A stretch of DNA of 52,914 nt, taken from contig JAQGHX010000126.1 of the NCBI GenBank assembly GCA_028288745.1, positions 1 to 52,914 on the forward strand. Direction: 5' to 3'. Numbering within the stretch: position 1 is the stretch's first letter; every line of letters begins with the position of its first letter. A model generated the notes under the pieces. The model saw only the letters and a list, made by a program, of their open reading frames with translations, did no database searches and was not told the origin of the DNA. Of this stretch, positions 36,788 through 46,100 are shown one piece after another. The position numbers and the translations under genes were made by a program. This stretch comes from Roseomonas sp. GTDB taxonomy: Bacteria > Pseudomonadota > Alphaproteobacteria > Acetobacterales > Acetobacteraceae.

Positions 36788-37633
36788 ATGTCTGCCACCG
36801 CCCTCCCGCCCACGGCGCCGAAGCCGCCCATGCTGCCGAAGCCGGTGTCCCGGCAGGCCGCCCTCGTGCTGACGCATGACCTGGTCAATGCCGAGTACCG
36901 CCACCTGGTGCTGCGGACCGACGCGATTGCGGCCGGCGCCGCCCCCGGCCAGTTCTTCCAGTTGCTCTGCCCCGCCCCGCCCGGCGAGGCCCCCTTCCTG
37001 CGCCGGCCCATGAGCCTCTATGGCGCGGACCCCGCCGCCGGCACCGTCGAGTTCCTCTACAAGGTCACCGGCGCCGGAACGCGCGGGCTTGCGACGCTGC
37101 CGGTAGGGGGGCGGCTGGACATGCTGGGGCCGCTCGGGCACGGCTTCGTGCTGAACCCGGCCTGGCGGCATGTCGTGGCGGTGGGGCGGGGCGTCGGCCT
37201 CGCCACGCTGGGGCCGCTGGCGCAGCAGGCGCGCGGCATGGGCATCGGCGTCACCGCCATCCTCAGCGCGCGGCGGCCGGAGCTGATGCTCTCCGACATG
37301 CTGTTCCGCCGCCATGGGGCCGAGGTGCTGGCGGTGCATGACCATGACGGCACCAGCGCGCCCGGGGCGGTCGAGGCGATGCTGCGCCGGCTGATCGCCG
37401 CGGGCCGCTGCGATGCCTTCTTCACCTGCGGCTCCGCCCGGCTGCTGCGGCTGCAGCAGCGGCTGGCGCGGGAATTCGGCCTGCCGGGGCAGGTGGCGCT
37501 GGAACAGCAGATGGCCTGCGGCCTGGGCATGTGCTTCTGCTGCGTGCGCGACTTCGAGGTGGGCGGCAGGACCGTGCACAAGCGGGTCTGCTGGGACGGG
37601 CCGGTCTTCGACATGCTGGAAGCCGTGGCATGA
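36788..37633 (+). CDS. pyrK: Dihydroorotate dehydrogenase electron-transfer subunit-like (PyrK)
   Basis: LVNAEYRHLVLRTDAIAAGAAPGQFFQLLCP...FLRRPMSLYGADPAAGTVEFLYKVTGAGTRGLATL; C-terminal MACGLGMCFCCVRDF Cys cluster. Confidence 0.87.
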   Translation: MSATALPPTAPKPPMLPKPVSRQAALVLTHDLVNAEYRHLVLRTDAIAAGAAPGQFFQLLCPAPPGEAPFLRRPMSLYGADPAAGTVEFLYKVTGAGTRGLATLPVGGRLDMLGPLGHGFVLNPAWRHVVAVGRGVGLATLGPLAQQARGMGIGVTAILSARRPELMLSDMLFRRHGAEVLAVHDHDGTSAPGAVEAMLRRLIAAGRCDAFFTCGSARLLRLQQRLAREFGLPGQVALEQQMACGLGMCFCCVRDFEVGGRTVHKRVCWDGPVFDMLEAVA

Positions 37634-38736
37634 CCCCTGGCGCCACGGGCACGGACATGCGCGTGCGGGTCGGCGGGCTGGACCTGGCCAACCCGGTCAT
37701 GCCGGCCTCCGGCACCTTCGCCGAGGGGCTGGACCGGGTGGTGGATCTCTCCCGCCTCGGCGCCATCGTCACCAAGACCATCACGCGGGAGCTGCGCGAG
37801 GGCAACGCCCTGCCCCGCGTGGCGGAAGTGCGCGGCGGCATGCTGAACGCCATCGGCATCCCCTCCAAGGGCGTGGCGCATTTCCTGGGGACGACGCTGC
37901 CGCTCTACCGCGCCTGGGGGGTGCCGCTGGTGGTCAGCATCTCGGCCCCCACCGCCGAGGGCTTCGCCAGCCTCGCCGCCGAGATCGGCGTGGCGGGCGT
38001 CGCCGCCATCGAGGCCAATATCTCCTGCCCCAATATCGAGGAGGACGGGCGCGCCTTCGCTATGCGGGCGGGCTCGACCGAGGCCGTGGTGCGGCGGTTG
38101 CGCGCCGCCACCCACCTGCCCCTCTGGGTCAAGCTCAGCCCGAATACGGGCGAGATCGCGGAGGTGGCCCAGGCGGCCGAGGCCGCCGGCGCCGATGCGC
38201 TGGTGGTGGCCAATACCATGCTGGCCATGTCGATCGACCTGGCGACCTTCCGCCCCAGCCTGGGCAATGTGATGGGCGGCCTGTCCGGCCCGGCCCTGAA
38301 GCCGATCGTGCTGCGCCAGGTCTACCAATGCGCGCGCGCGGTGCGGGTGGCGGTGATCGGCTGCGGCGGCATCGCCTCGGCGGCGGACGCGGCGGAATAC
38401 ATGCTGGCCGGCGCCGCCGCCGTGCAGGTCGGCACCGCCACATTCCTGGACCCGCATGCCATGACCGGGGTGATCGACGGGCTGGACAGCTTCTGCGCCG
38501 CCCACCGCATTGCCCGCGTCGCGGAACTGACCGGCGCGCTGCGCCCGGCCGGAGGTTCCCACCCGGCCACGCCCGCCCCGCGGCCGGCGGATGCCCCGCA
38601 GCCACCCGCCCCAGAATCTCCCACCCCAGAATCCCTCACCCCAGAATCCCTCACTCCAGAATCCCTCACTCCAGAATTTCCCGCCCCAGAATTTCCCGCC
38701 ATGAAACCACCCGCCTTGGAACCCAACCCCGCATGA
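37630..38736 (+). CDS. pyrD: Class 1B-type dihydroorotate dehydrogenase with repetitive C-terminal tail
   Basis: MRVRVGGLDLANPVMPASGTFAEG...GAIVTKTITRELREGN...IEANISCPNIEEDGRAFAM...GCGGIASAADAAEYMLAGAAAVQVGTA; overlaps pyrK and hydrolase genes. Confidence 0.88.
   Translation: MTPGATGTDMRVRVGGLDLANPVMPASGTFAEGLDRVVDLSRLGAIVTKTITRELREGNALPRVAEVRGGMLNAIGIPSKGVAHFLGTTLPLYRAWGVPLVVSISAPTAEGFASLAAEIGVAGVAAIEANISCPNIEEDGRAFAMRAGSTEAVVRRLRAATHLPLWVKLSPNTGEIAEVAQAAEAAGADALVVANTMLAMSIDLATFRPSLGNVMGGLSGPALKPIVLRQVYQCARAVRVAVIGCGGIASAADAAEYMLAGAAAVQVGTATFLDPHAMTGVIDGLDSFCAAHRIARVAELTGALRPAGGSHPATPAPRPADAPQPPAPESPTPESLTPESLTPESLTPEFPAPEFPAMKPPALEPNPA
38611..38700. repeat. 15-bp minisatellite, 6 units, inside pyrD 3' end
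   Basis: Six consecutive 15-mers: ccagaatctcccacc / ccagaatccctcacc / ccagaatccctcact x2 / ccagaatttcccgcc x2; encodes PESPT-(PESLT)3-(PEFPA)2. Confidence 0.95.
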
Positions 38737-39986
38737 GCCTGGAACACGACCTCGCCACCCGCCTGTTCGACCGGCTGCGGCAGGCGGGCGATGACGGCAT
38801 CGGCATCACCCGCGAGAGCTTCGGCGCCGGCGAATCCATGGCGCTCGACATCGTGGAGGCCGAGGCGCGGGCGCTGGGGCTGGAGGTGGCGCGCGATGCC
38901 GGCGCCAACCTCGTGGTCACCCTGCCGGGCACCGACCCTGCGCTGCCGCTGGTGGCCTGCGGCTCGCATCTCGATTCCGTACCGCAGGGCGGCAATTTCG
39001 ACGGCGCGGCGGGGGTCATCGCCGGGCTGATGGCCCTGGCCCGCTTCAAGGCGGATGGCTTCGCGCCCCGCCGCGGCATCGTGCTCTACGCGCTGCGCGG
39101 CGAGGAGAGCGCCTGGTTCGGCCGCGCCTATATGGGGTCCTCCGCCCTGTTCGGCCGGCTCTCGGCGGAAGACCTCGGCACGCCGCATGTCGTCACCGGC
39201 CGCCCGCTGCTGGACTGTATGCGCGAGGCCGGCGTCGATGCCGGCCGCGTGGCGCGGGGCGAGAAGCTGCTGGACCCCGCCCGCATCGCCTCCTGGCTGG
39301 AACTGCATATCGAGCAGGGGCCGGTATTGGTGGCGCGCAAGAACCCGGTGGCGGTCGTCACCGGCATCCGTGGCAACATCCGTCATCGCGCGGTGGAATG
39401 CCTGGGGGAGGCCGGGCATTCCGGCGCCGTGCCCCGCTGGCTGCGCCGCGATGCCGTCTTCGCCGCCGCCGAGCTGATCACGCGGCTGGACCGCCACTGG
39501 CGCACCCTGCTGGAACGCGGCCGGGACCTGGTGGTCACCTGCGGCATCATCGGCACCGACCCGGCCGAGCACGCCCTCGCCCGCATCCCCGGCCTGGTGC
39601 GCTTCTCCTTCGAGGCGCGCAGCCAGAATGCCGAGGTGCTGGAAGCCTTCTACGACCTGTTCCTCTCCGAATGCGCCGGCATCGGGGAGGAGCGGGGCGT
39701 GCGGTTCAGCTTCGACCGCAGGCTGGACACGGCGCCCGCCCGGATGGATGAAGGGCTGGCCGCCCGGCTGCGCGCCGGGCTGCGCGGGATGGGACTGGCG
39801 GACGAGCCGATCCCCAGCGGCGCCGGGCACGACGCGGCGGTCTTCGCCCAGGCGGGCATCCCGAGCGGCATGATCTTCGTCCGCAACGAGCACGGGTCGC
39901 ACAACCCGAAGGAGGCGATGGACATGGACGATTTCCTCCTGGGCGCCGAGTTGATGGCCCGCACCCTGCGGGAGATCGCGGCATGA
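38733..39986 (+). CDS. Zn-dependent hydantoinase/carbamoylase-family amidase (N-carbamoyl-L-amino acid/allantoate amidohydrolase type)
   Basis: PLVACGSHLDSVPQGGNFDGAAGVIAGLMAL...ALRGEESAWFGRAYMGSSALFGRLS...WLELHIEQGPVL...PSGAGHDAAVFAQAGIPSGMIFVRNEHGSHNPKEAMD. Confidence 0.9.
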   Translation: MSLEHDLATRLFDRLRQAGDDGIGITRESFGAGESMALDIVEAEARALGLEVARDAGANLVVTLPGTDPALPLVACGSHLDSVPQGGNFDGAAGVIAGLMALARFKADGFAPRRGIVLYALRGEESAWFGRAYMGSSALFGRLSAEDLGTPHVVTGRPLLDCMREAGVDAGRVARGEKLLDPARIASWLELHIEQGPVLVARKNPVAVVTGIRGNIRHRAVECLGEAGHSGAVPRWLRRDAVFAAAELITRLDRHWRTLLERGRDLVVTCGIIGTDPAEHALARIPGLVRFSFEARSQNAEVLEAFYDLFLSECAGIGEERGVRFSFDRRLDTAPARMDEGLAARLRAGLRGMGLADEPIPSGAGHDAAVFAQAGIPSGMIFVRNEHGSHNPKEAMDMDDFLLGAELMARTLREIAA

Positions 39987-40648
39987 CCACGACCGGTGCC
40001 GCCACGGCGCGCCTGCTGCTGGAAGCAGGCGCCATCCAGGTCAGCCATGGGCAGCCCTTCGTCCTGGCCGCCGGCTGGGCCAGCCCGGTCTATGTCGACT
40101 GCCGCCGGCTGATCGACCGGCCGGAATGGCGCCGCGCCATCGTGCGGCTGGCCGCCGGCAGCCTGGATGCCTCGCGGTTCGACATCATCGCGGGGGCCGA
40201 AACCGCCGGCATCCCCTGGGCCGCGTGGCTGGCCGACGCGCTGGACATGCCGCTGCGCTACGTGCGCAAGCGCCCGCTGGGCATCGGCCGCAACGCCCAG
40301 GTGGAAGGTGGCGGCGTCGAGGGCCGCCGGGTGCTGCTGGTGGACGACCTGACCACCGACGGCGGCAGCAAGATGGCCTTTACCCGTGGCCTGCGCGCGG
40401 CGGGGGCCGAGGTCACGCAGGCGCTGTCCATCTTCTATCACGGCGCCTTTCCCGGCAGCGCGGAGCGGCTGGAACGGCTGGGCCTCGCGCTGCACCCGCT
40501 GGCCACCTGGAGCGACGTGCTGGCACTGGGCGACACGGCCGACCTGGCGGCGCCGGACCGCGAGGAACTGGCGCGCTTCCTGGCCGACCCCGTCGCGTGG
40601 TCGGCCGCGCATGGCGGCCGGGCCACGCTGATGGTGCCGCCTATCTGA
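39983..40648 (+). CDS. pyrE: Orotate phosphoribosyltransferase
   Basis: FDIIAGAETAGIPWAAWLADALDMPLRYVRKRPLGIGRNAQVEGGGVEGRRVLLVDDLTTDGGSKMAF: PRPP-binding loop VLLVDDLTTDGGS. Confidence 0.9.
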   Translation: MTTTGAATARLLLEAGAIQVSHGQPFVLAAGWASPVYVDCRRLIDRPEWRRAIVRLAAGSLDASRFDIIAGAETAGIPWAAWLADALDMPLRYVRKRPLGIGRNAQVEGGGVEGRRVLLVDDLTTDGGSKMAFTRGLRAAGAEVTQALSIFYHGAFPGSAERLERLGLALHPLATWSDVLALGDTADLAAPDREELARFLADPVAWSAAHGGRATLMVPPI

Positions 40649-40814
40649 ACCCGCGCCGCGCCAGGGCAGTGGCTCATGCGGGGCCGGGCCACCGGCTGGC
40701 CGGGCCGGCGCCGCCGCGCGTGGCCTGACGGCGCCTGGCGCGGCAACCCAGCCCCCGCGTCGTGGGTTCCATTCAGGAAGAGCGCCACACGGGCGCCAAG
40801 CCGAGGACGCCGCC

Positions 40815-41135
40815 ATGCGACACATCGCCATGACCATTACCACCGCTGCCCTGCTGGCTCTGGCCGGGCCCGTGCTGGCGCAGGACCAGCCACGCAACCT
40901 CATGACCCAGCCGCAGCCTCCGACCCCCAACGTGCCCAACCCATCCAGCGGCACCGCCAATTCCAGCGCCGGCGTCACGCGGCCGGGCCCGAATGCCGGC
41001 AATTCCTCCTCGATGCCCGAGCAGCAGCGCGGTGGCAGTGCCGACCCCTCGGCCCGAACGACGGAAGCGCCTTCGCTGGAAATGCGCCAGGTCGGGCCCG
41101 ATCAGCGGCCGGACCAGACCCCGCCCCGGCGCTAG
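40815..41135 (+). CDS. Small secreted Pro/Ser/Asn-rich hypothetical protein
   Basis: Signal peptide MRHIAMTITTAALLALAGPVLAQ followed by low-complexity sequence; stop TAG lies in repeat copy C. Confidence 0.5.
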   Translation: MRHIAMTITTAALLALAGPVLAQDQPRNLMTQPQPPTPNVPNPSSGTANSSAGVTRPGPNAGNSSSMPEQQRGGSADPSARTTEAPSLEMRQVGPDQRPDQTPPRR

Positions 41136-41205
41136 AGCGGGTTTCGGTCGCAGGGGCTCACTACACCCGCTCCAGCATGTTGTTTCTCGGGTGATGCACG
41201 CTTCA
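41132..41205 (+). repeat. Dispersed intergenic element, copy C (truncated)
   Basis: ctagagcgggtttcggtcgcaggggctcactacacccgctccagcatgttgtttctcgggtgatgcacgcttca; matches copies A and B until TetR stop codon. Confidence 0.8.
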
Positions 41206-41856
41206 GGGGGCCAGGGCGCGCAGCGCGAAGGCGAGATGCGCGTCACGCAGCATCGGCAGCGCCGGCGCCTGCTCCGCCCCCAGCGTCATGCGCCAGATCG
41301 AGCCCATGACGACCGGCGCCATCAGCACATGCGCGAGTCCCGGTTCATCGGCCGCACCCGCGCGGAACTCGCCAGCCGCGATCCCCGTGCGGATGACACT
41401 GCCGATCAGCGCCAGCGATGGCTCCAGGATAGCGGTGCGGTAGAGGGTCGCCAGTTCCGGGAAGCGGTCAGCCTCGGTCAGCAGCAGCCTCAACAGAATG
41501 TGCTCGCGCCGTTCCGAGGCCAGCCGGCCGTAGCCGAGGTCCAGCAGGGCGGCGAGCAGGTCGTGGCCGCTTCCCTGGAAGCCGGCCGAGACACGCTCGG
41601 CCTCCTGCAAAACGGGGTCCACGCAGCTTTCGATCGCGGCCTTGAACAGGTCCACCTTGCCGCCGGGAAAGTAGTGGTACAGCAGCCCCTTGGTGACGTC
41701 GGCACGGGTGGCGACGGCGGCCATGCGGGCGCCGGCATAGCCGCGGCCGGCGAATTCCTCCACCGCCGCATCCAGGATCTGCGAATGCCGTTCGGCGGAA
41801 GGGAGCCGTGCGGCGCGGGCTGGCGGGGTCGCGGGGTCGGGAAAGGGATCGGTCAT
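41203..41856 (-). CDS. TetR/AcrR family regulator
   Basis: RHSQILDAAVEEFAGRGYAGARMAAVATRADVTKGLLYHYFPGGKVDLFKAAIES: TetR HTH. Confidence 0.92.
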   Translation of the reverse strand: MTDPFPDPATPPARAARLPSAERHSQILDAAVEEFAGRGYAGARMAAVATRADVTKGLLYHYFPGGKVDLFKAAIESCVDPVLQEAERVSAGFQGSGHDLLAALLDLGYGRLASERREHILLRLLLTEADRFPELATLYRTAILEPSLALIGSVIRTGIAAGEFRAGAADEPGLAHVLMAPVVMGSIWRMTLGAEQAPALPMLRDAHLAFALRALAP

Positions 41857-41874
41857 TCTACACTTCGCTGCTTA

Positions 41875-41890
41875 TTGACCATTTGGTCAA
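41875..41890. promoter_or_regulatory. Palindromic operator candidate between TetR and RND genes
   Basis: TTGACCA-TT-TGGTCAA, 7-bp perfect arms, 18 bp upstream of the TetR start. Confidence 0.65.
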
Positions 41891-41955
41891 CACCAACAAT
41901 ATAGGGGCTTCATCGCCGGCTGCTGCCGGCATGGCAGGAAGGCGCGCCCACGTCC

Positions 41956-43122
41956 ATGCTCGACAACCCGCCCCCCCTCGCCCGGCCCCCGAACGAAATC
42001 ATGACGGTGCAGCGCCGCCGCCGCCCCTGGCTCCGGGCGGTTCTGGTCCTGCTGGTGCTGGGCGCCGGGGCGGCCGGTTGGTGGATGCTGGCGCGGCCGC
42101 AGTCGCAGCCCCCGGCCGTGGCTGCTCCGCCCGCACCGCCGCCCGCGCTCACGGTCTCCGTCATGCCGGCCGCGCCGCGCACCCTGGCCCGCGTGGTCGC
42201 GGGCGACGGCTCGGTGGTGGCGTGGCAGGAACTGGTGCTGGGGGCCGAGACCAGCGGGCTGCGCGTTATGGAACTCGCCGTGGAGGAAGGCGACACGGTG
42301 CGCGCCGGCCAGGTGCTGCTGCGCCTGAACGATGCCGTGCCCGCCGCCCAATTGGCCCAGGCCGAGGCCGCCGTGGCGGAGGCCGAGGCCGCCCTCGCCA
42401 TGGCCCGCCTCGACCTCGGCCGCGCCACCGAACTCTCCCGCACCCAGAACACGCCGCGCCAGGTGCTGGACCAGCGGCAATCCGCCACCCGGCAGGCCGA
42501 GGCCCGGCTCGCCTCTGCCCGCGCGGCGCGGGACGAGGCGCGGGCGCGGCTGGCGCAGACCCAGCTGCGCGCCCCCGCCGATGGTATCGTGCTGAAGCGC
42601 ACCGCCCTTCCCGGCGCCGTACTCGGCGTGGGGCAGGAGATGCTGCGGCTGCTGCGCGATGGCCGGCTGGAGCTGGACGCGCGGGTGCCGGAACTCGACC
42701 TCGCCACCATCGCGCCCGGCCAGCCGGTGCGGGTGCTGCACGGGTCTCGGGAGATCGCGGCGACGGTGCGCGCCATCGCCCCCGGGGTGACGCCGGAGAG
42801 CCGGCTGGGCACCGTGCATATCGCCCTGCCCGCCGATGCCGGCCTGCTGCCGGGGATGTTCGCCCGCGCCGAGATCCGGGGCGAGGCCGCCTCCCGCATC
42901 GCCATCCCGCAGGAAAGCGTGGTGTTCCGTGACGGCGCCCCTTCCGCCTTCATCCTGAAGGGCGGGCAGGTGGCGCTGCGCCGGCTCACCACCGGCGCCC
43001 GGCTCAATGGCATGGTGGAAGTGCTGGAGGGCCTGGCCCCCGGCGACCAGGTTGTCACCGCCGGCGCCGGCTTCCTGGCCGATGGCGACCACGTCCGCGT
43101 CATGCAGCCGCTGGAGCGCTGA
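41956..43122 (+). CDS. RND efflux periplasmic adaptor (membrane fusion) subunit
   Basis: ELAVEEGDTVRAGQVLLRLNDAVPAAQLAQAEAAVAEAEAALAMARLDLGRATEL...TQLRAPADGIVLKR: MFP/HlyD-like hairpin. Confidence 0.92.
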   Translation: MLDNPPPLARPPNEIMTVQRRRRPWLRAVLVLLVLGAGAAGWWMLARPQSQPPAVAAPPAPPPALTVSVMPAAPRTLARVVAGDGSVVAWQELVLGAETSGLRVMELAVEEGDTVRAGQVLLRLNDAVPAAQLAQAEAAVAEAEAALAMARLDLGRATELSRTQNTPRQVLDQRQSATRQAEARLASARAARDEARARLAQTQLRAPADGIVLKRTALPGAVLGVGQEMLRLLRDGRLELDARVPELDLATIAPGQPVRVLHGSREIAATVRAIAPGVTPESRLGTVHIALPADAGLLPGMFARAEIRGEAASRIAIPQESVVFRDGAPSAFILKGGQVALRRLTTGARLNGMVEVLEGLAPGDQVVTAGAGFLADGDHVRVMQPLER

Positions 43123-43125
43123 ACC

Positions 43126-46100
43126 ATGTCCGCTTCCGGGCCGCAGGCCGAACACCGCAACATCTCCGCCTGGGCCATCCGCAACCCGGTGGCCACCGCC
43201 GTGCTGTTCCTGCTGCTGACGGTGGCCGGGCTGGTGGCCTATCCGCTGCTGCGCATCAACAACACGCCGGACCTGGACCTGCCCGTGGTGGTCGTCACCA
43301 TCGCCCAGCCCGGCGCCGCGCCATCGGAACTTGAGACACAGGTGACACGGCGGGTGGAGGACGCGGTCTCCGGCCTCGGCGACGTGCGCCACATCACCTC
43401 GACCGTGGTGGACGGCACCTCGACCACCGTCGTCGAGTTCACCCTGGGCAAGAATATCGACCGCGCCACCAATGACGTGCGCGACCGCGTGGCGCAAATC
43501 CGCGCCGACCTGCCCGCCGCCATCCGTGACCCGGTGGTGACGCGGGTGGAAGCCACCGGCGGCGCCATCCTGACCTATACCGTCGCCTCGCCCCGGATGA
43601 GCGAGACGGAACTGAGCTGGTTCGTCGATGATGTGGTGGCCAAGGCGCTGCTCTCCGTGCGTGGCGTGGCCGAGATCAGCCGCGTCGGTGGTGTGGAGCG
43701 CGAGATCCGCGTGGCGCTGCGCCCGGACCGTATGCTGGCGCTGGGCATCACCGCCGCGCAGGTGAACAACCAGTTGCGCGACCTGAATATCGACCTGCCC
43801 GGCGGCCGCGGCACGCTGGGTGGCGCCGAGCAGGCCATCCGCACCCTGGGCACCGCGCCCAGTGTGGAGGCGCTGCGCGCCCGCAGCATCGTGCTGCCGA
43901 ACGGGCGGGTCGCGCGCCTCACCGACGTCGCCGATGTCAGCGACGGCACGGCCGAGGTGCGCACCGCCGCCCGCCTCGACGGCCGCCCGGTCGTGGCGTT
44001 CGAGGTGATGCGCACCAAGGGTTCCTCCGAGGTCGCGGTGGCCGAGGCCGTCGCCGCCCGCGCGCAGCTTCTGATGGCGGAGCATGAGGGGGTGGAACTC
44101 CGCCTCGTGGCCTCCACCGCCACCTTCGTCGTCGCCGGCTACCACGCGGCGATCGAGGCCCTGCTGGTCGGCTCGGCGCTGGCGATGCTGGTGGTCTGGC
44201 TGTTCCTGCGCGACTGGCGCGCGACCTGGATCGCCTCCGTCGCCATGCCCTTCTCGCTGATCCCGACCTTTTGCGTGATGTGGCTGCTGGGTTTCTCGCT
44301 GAACAACGTCACTCTGCTCGGGCTGACCCTGGTGGTGGGCGTGCTGGTGGACGACGCCATCGTCGAAATCGAGAACATCGTCCGCCACCTGCGCGCCAAC
44401 CCCGAACGCGGCATCATGCGGGCGGCGCTGGATGCCTCGGCCGAGATCGGGCTGGCGGTCGTGGCCACCACCGCCACCATCCTGGCGGTCTTCGTGCCGG
44501 TCGCCTTCATGCCCGGCATCCCTGGCCAGTTCTTTCGCGAGTTCGGCCTCACGGTCGCGGCGGCCGTCGCCTTCTCCCTGGTGGTGGCGCGGCTGCTCAC
44601 GCCGCTGCTGGGCGCGTATTTCCTGAAGGTGGACCGGCGTGGCGGCCATGGCGGCGCGCCGGGCGAGGATGGGAGGGGCTGGTTCGGCCGGCGCTACCTG
44701 CCGCTGCTCGCCTGGTGCCTACGGCACCGGCCGGTCGCGGTCGCGGCGGGAATTGGCTTCCTGGCGTTCTCGATCATGCTGGTGCCCTATATCCCGCAGG
44801 ATTTCGTCCCCAGCGCCGACCGTGGCCGCACCGCCCTGTCCATCGAGCTGCCGCCCGGCTCGACCCTGGCCGAGACCGAGGCCGTGGTACAGGCCGCCAC
44901 GCGCATCCTGAAGGCGCGGCCGGAGACGGACAAGGTCTTCGCCTCGCTGGGCACCAGCACCAGCGGGCAGATGGCGCTGGGCAGCAGCACCCATTCCGGC
45001 GACCCGCGACAGGCCAACCTGATCGTCACCATGGTGCCGCGCGGCCAGCGCAGCATCACGCAGCAGCGCTACGAGGCCCTGCTGCGGCCCGACCTTGAGA
45101 AGCTGCCCGGCGCGCGCGTCCGCTTCGGCGCCGATGGCCAGAGCGGCTCCCGCCTGCAGGTCACGCTGGTGGGCGACGATGGCGATGCGCTGAACGCCAC
45201 GGCGCAGGAGCTGGAGCGGCAGATGCGTGGCCTGCCGCAACTGGCCGGCGCGCGCTCGACCGCCAGCCTGGCCCGGCCGGAGATCCAGATCCTGCCCATG
45301 GCGGGCCGCGCGGCCGATGCCGGTGTCTCCGCCGCCGCCATCGCCGCCACCGTGCGCATCGCGACCACGGGCGACATCGACCAGAACCTGGCGCGCTTCA
45401 ACCTGCCGGACCGGCAGATCCCGATCCGCGTCATGCTGGACGAGCGGCTGCGCGGCGATGTGGAGCAGTTGCGCGCGCTACGGGTGGAAGGCCGCGCCGG
45501 CGCCGTGCCGCTGGGCAGCGTGGCGGAATTCCGCCATGGCGCCGGGCCCGCGCAGATCGACCGGCTGGATCGTGTGCGCAAGGCGACGGTGGAGGCGGAG
45601 CTGAACGGCCTGCCGCTCGGCGCCGCCACCAAGCTGGTCAATGCCCTGCCCATCCTGCGCGACCTGCCGCCCGGCATCCGCCAGAAGGAAGTGGGCGATA
45701 CCGAGGTGATGCGGGAGTTGTTCTCCGGCTTCGGCATGGCGCTGGGGGCGGGCGTGCTGATCGTCTATCTGGTGCTGGTGCTGCTGTTCGGCGGCTTCCT
45801 GCAACCGCTGACCATCATGTCGGCCCTGCCGCTCTCGCTGGGCGGCGCGCTGATCGCGCTGCTGATCGCGCAGAAATCGCTGGGCGTCTCGGCGGTGATC
45901 GGGGTGCTGATGCTGATGGGCATCGTCGCCAAGAATTCCATCCTGCTGGTGGAATACGCCATCCTGGCGCGGCGCGAACACGGGCTGGGCCGCGACGAGG
46001 CCATCATGGAAGCCGCGCGGAAACGTGCCCGGCCGATCGTGATGACCACTATCGCCATGTGCGCCGGCATGGCCCATATCGCGCTGGGCCTGGGCGCCGA

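Noticed and set aside
38611-38700. CRISPR-like array
   Set aside because: 15-bp units are directly adjacent with no spacers, in frame inside pyrD: a minisatellite.
37413-38732. Upstream part of the 857-aa ORF extending the carbamoylase into pyrK/pyrD
   Set aside because: Overlaps pyrK/pyrD in another frame; the true start is ATG 38733, which overlaps the pyrD stop.
41887-44649. 920-aa minus-strand ORF opposite the RND adaptor/permease genes
   Set aside because: His/Gly/Arg/Gln-rich shadow ORF typical of high-GC DNA; the opposite strand encodes clearly recognisable MFP and RND proteins.
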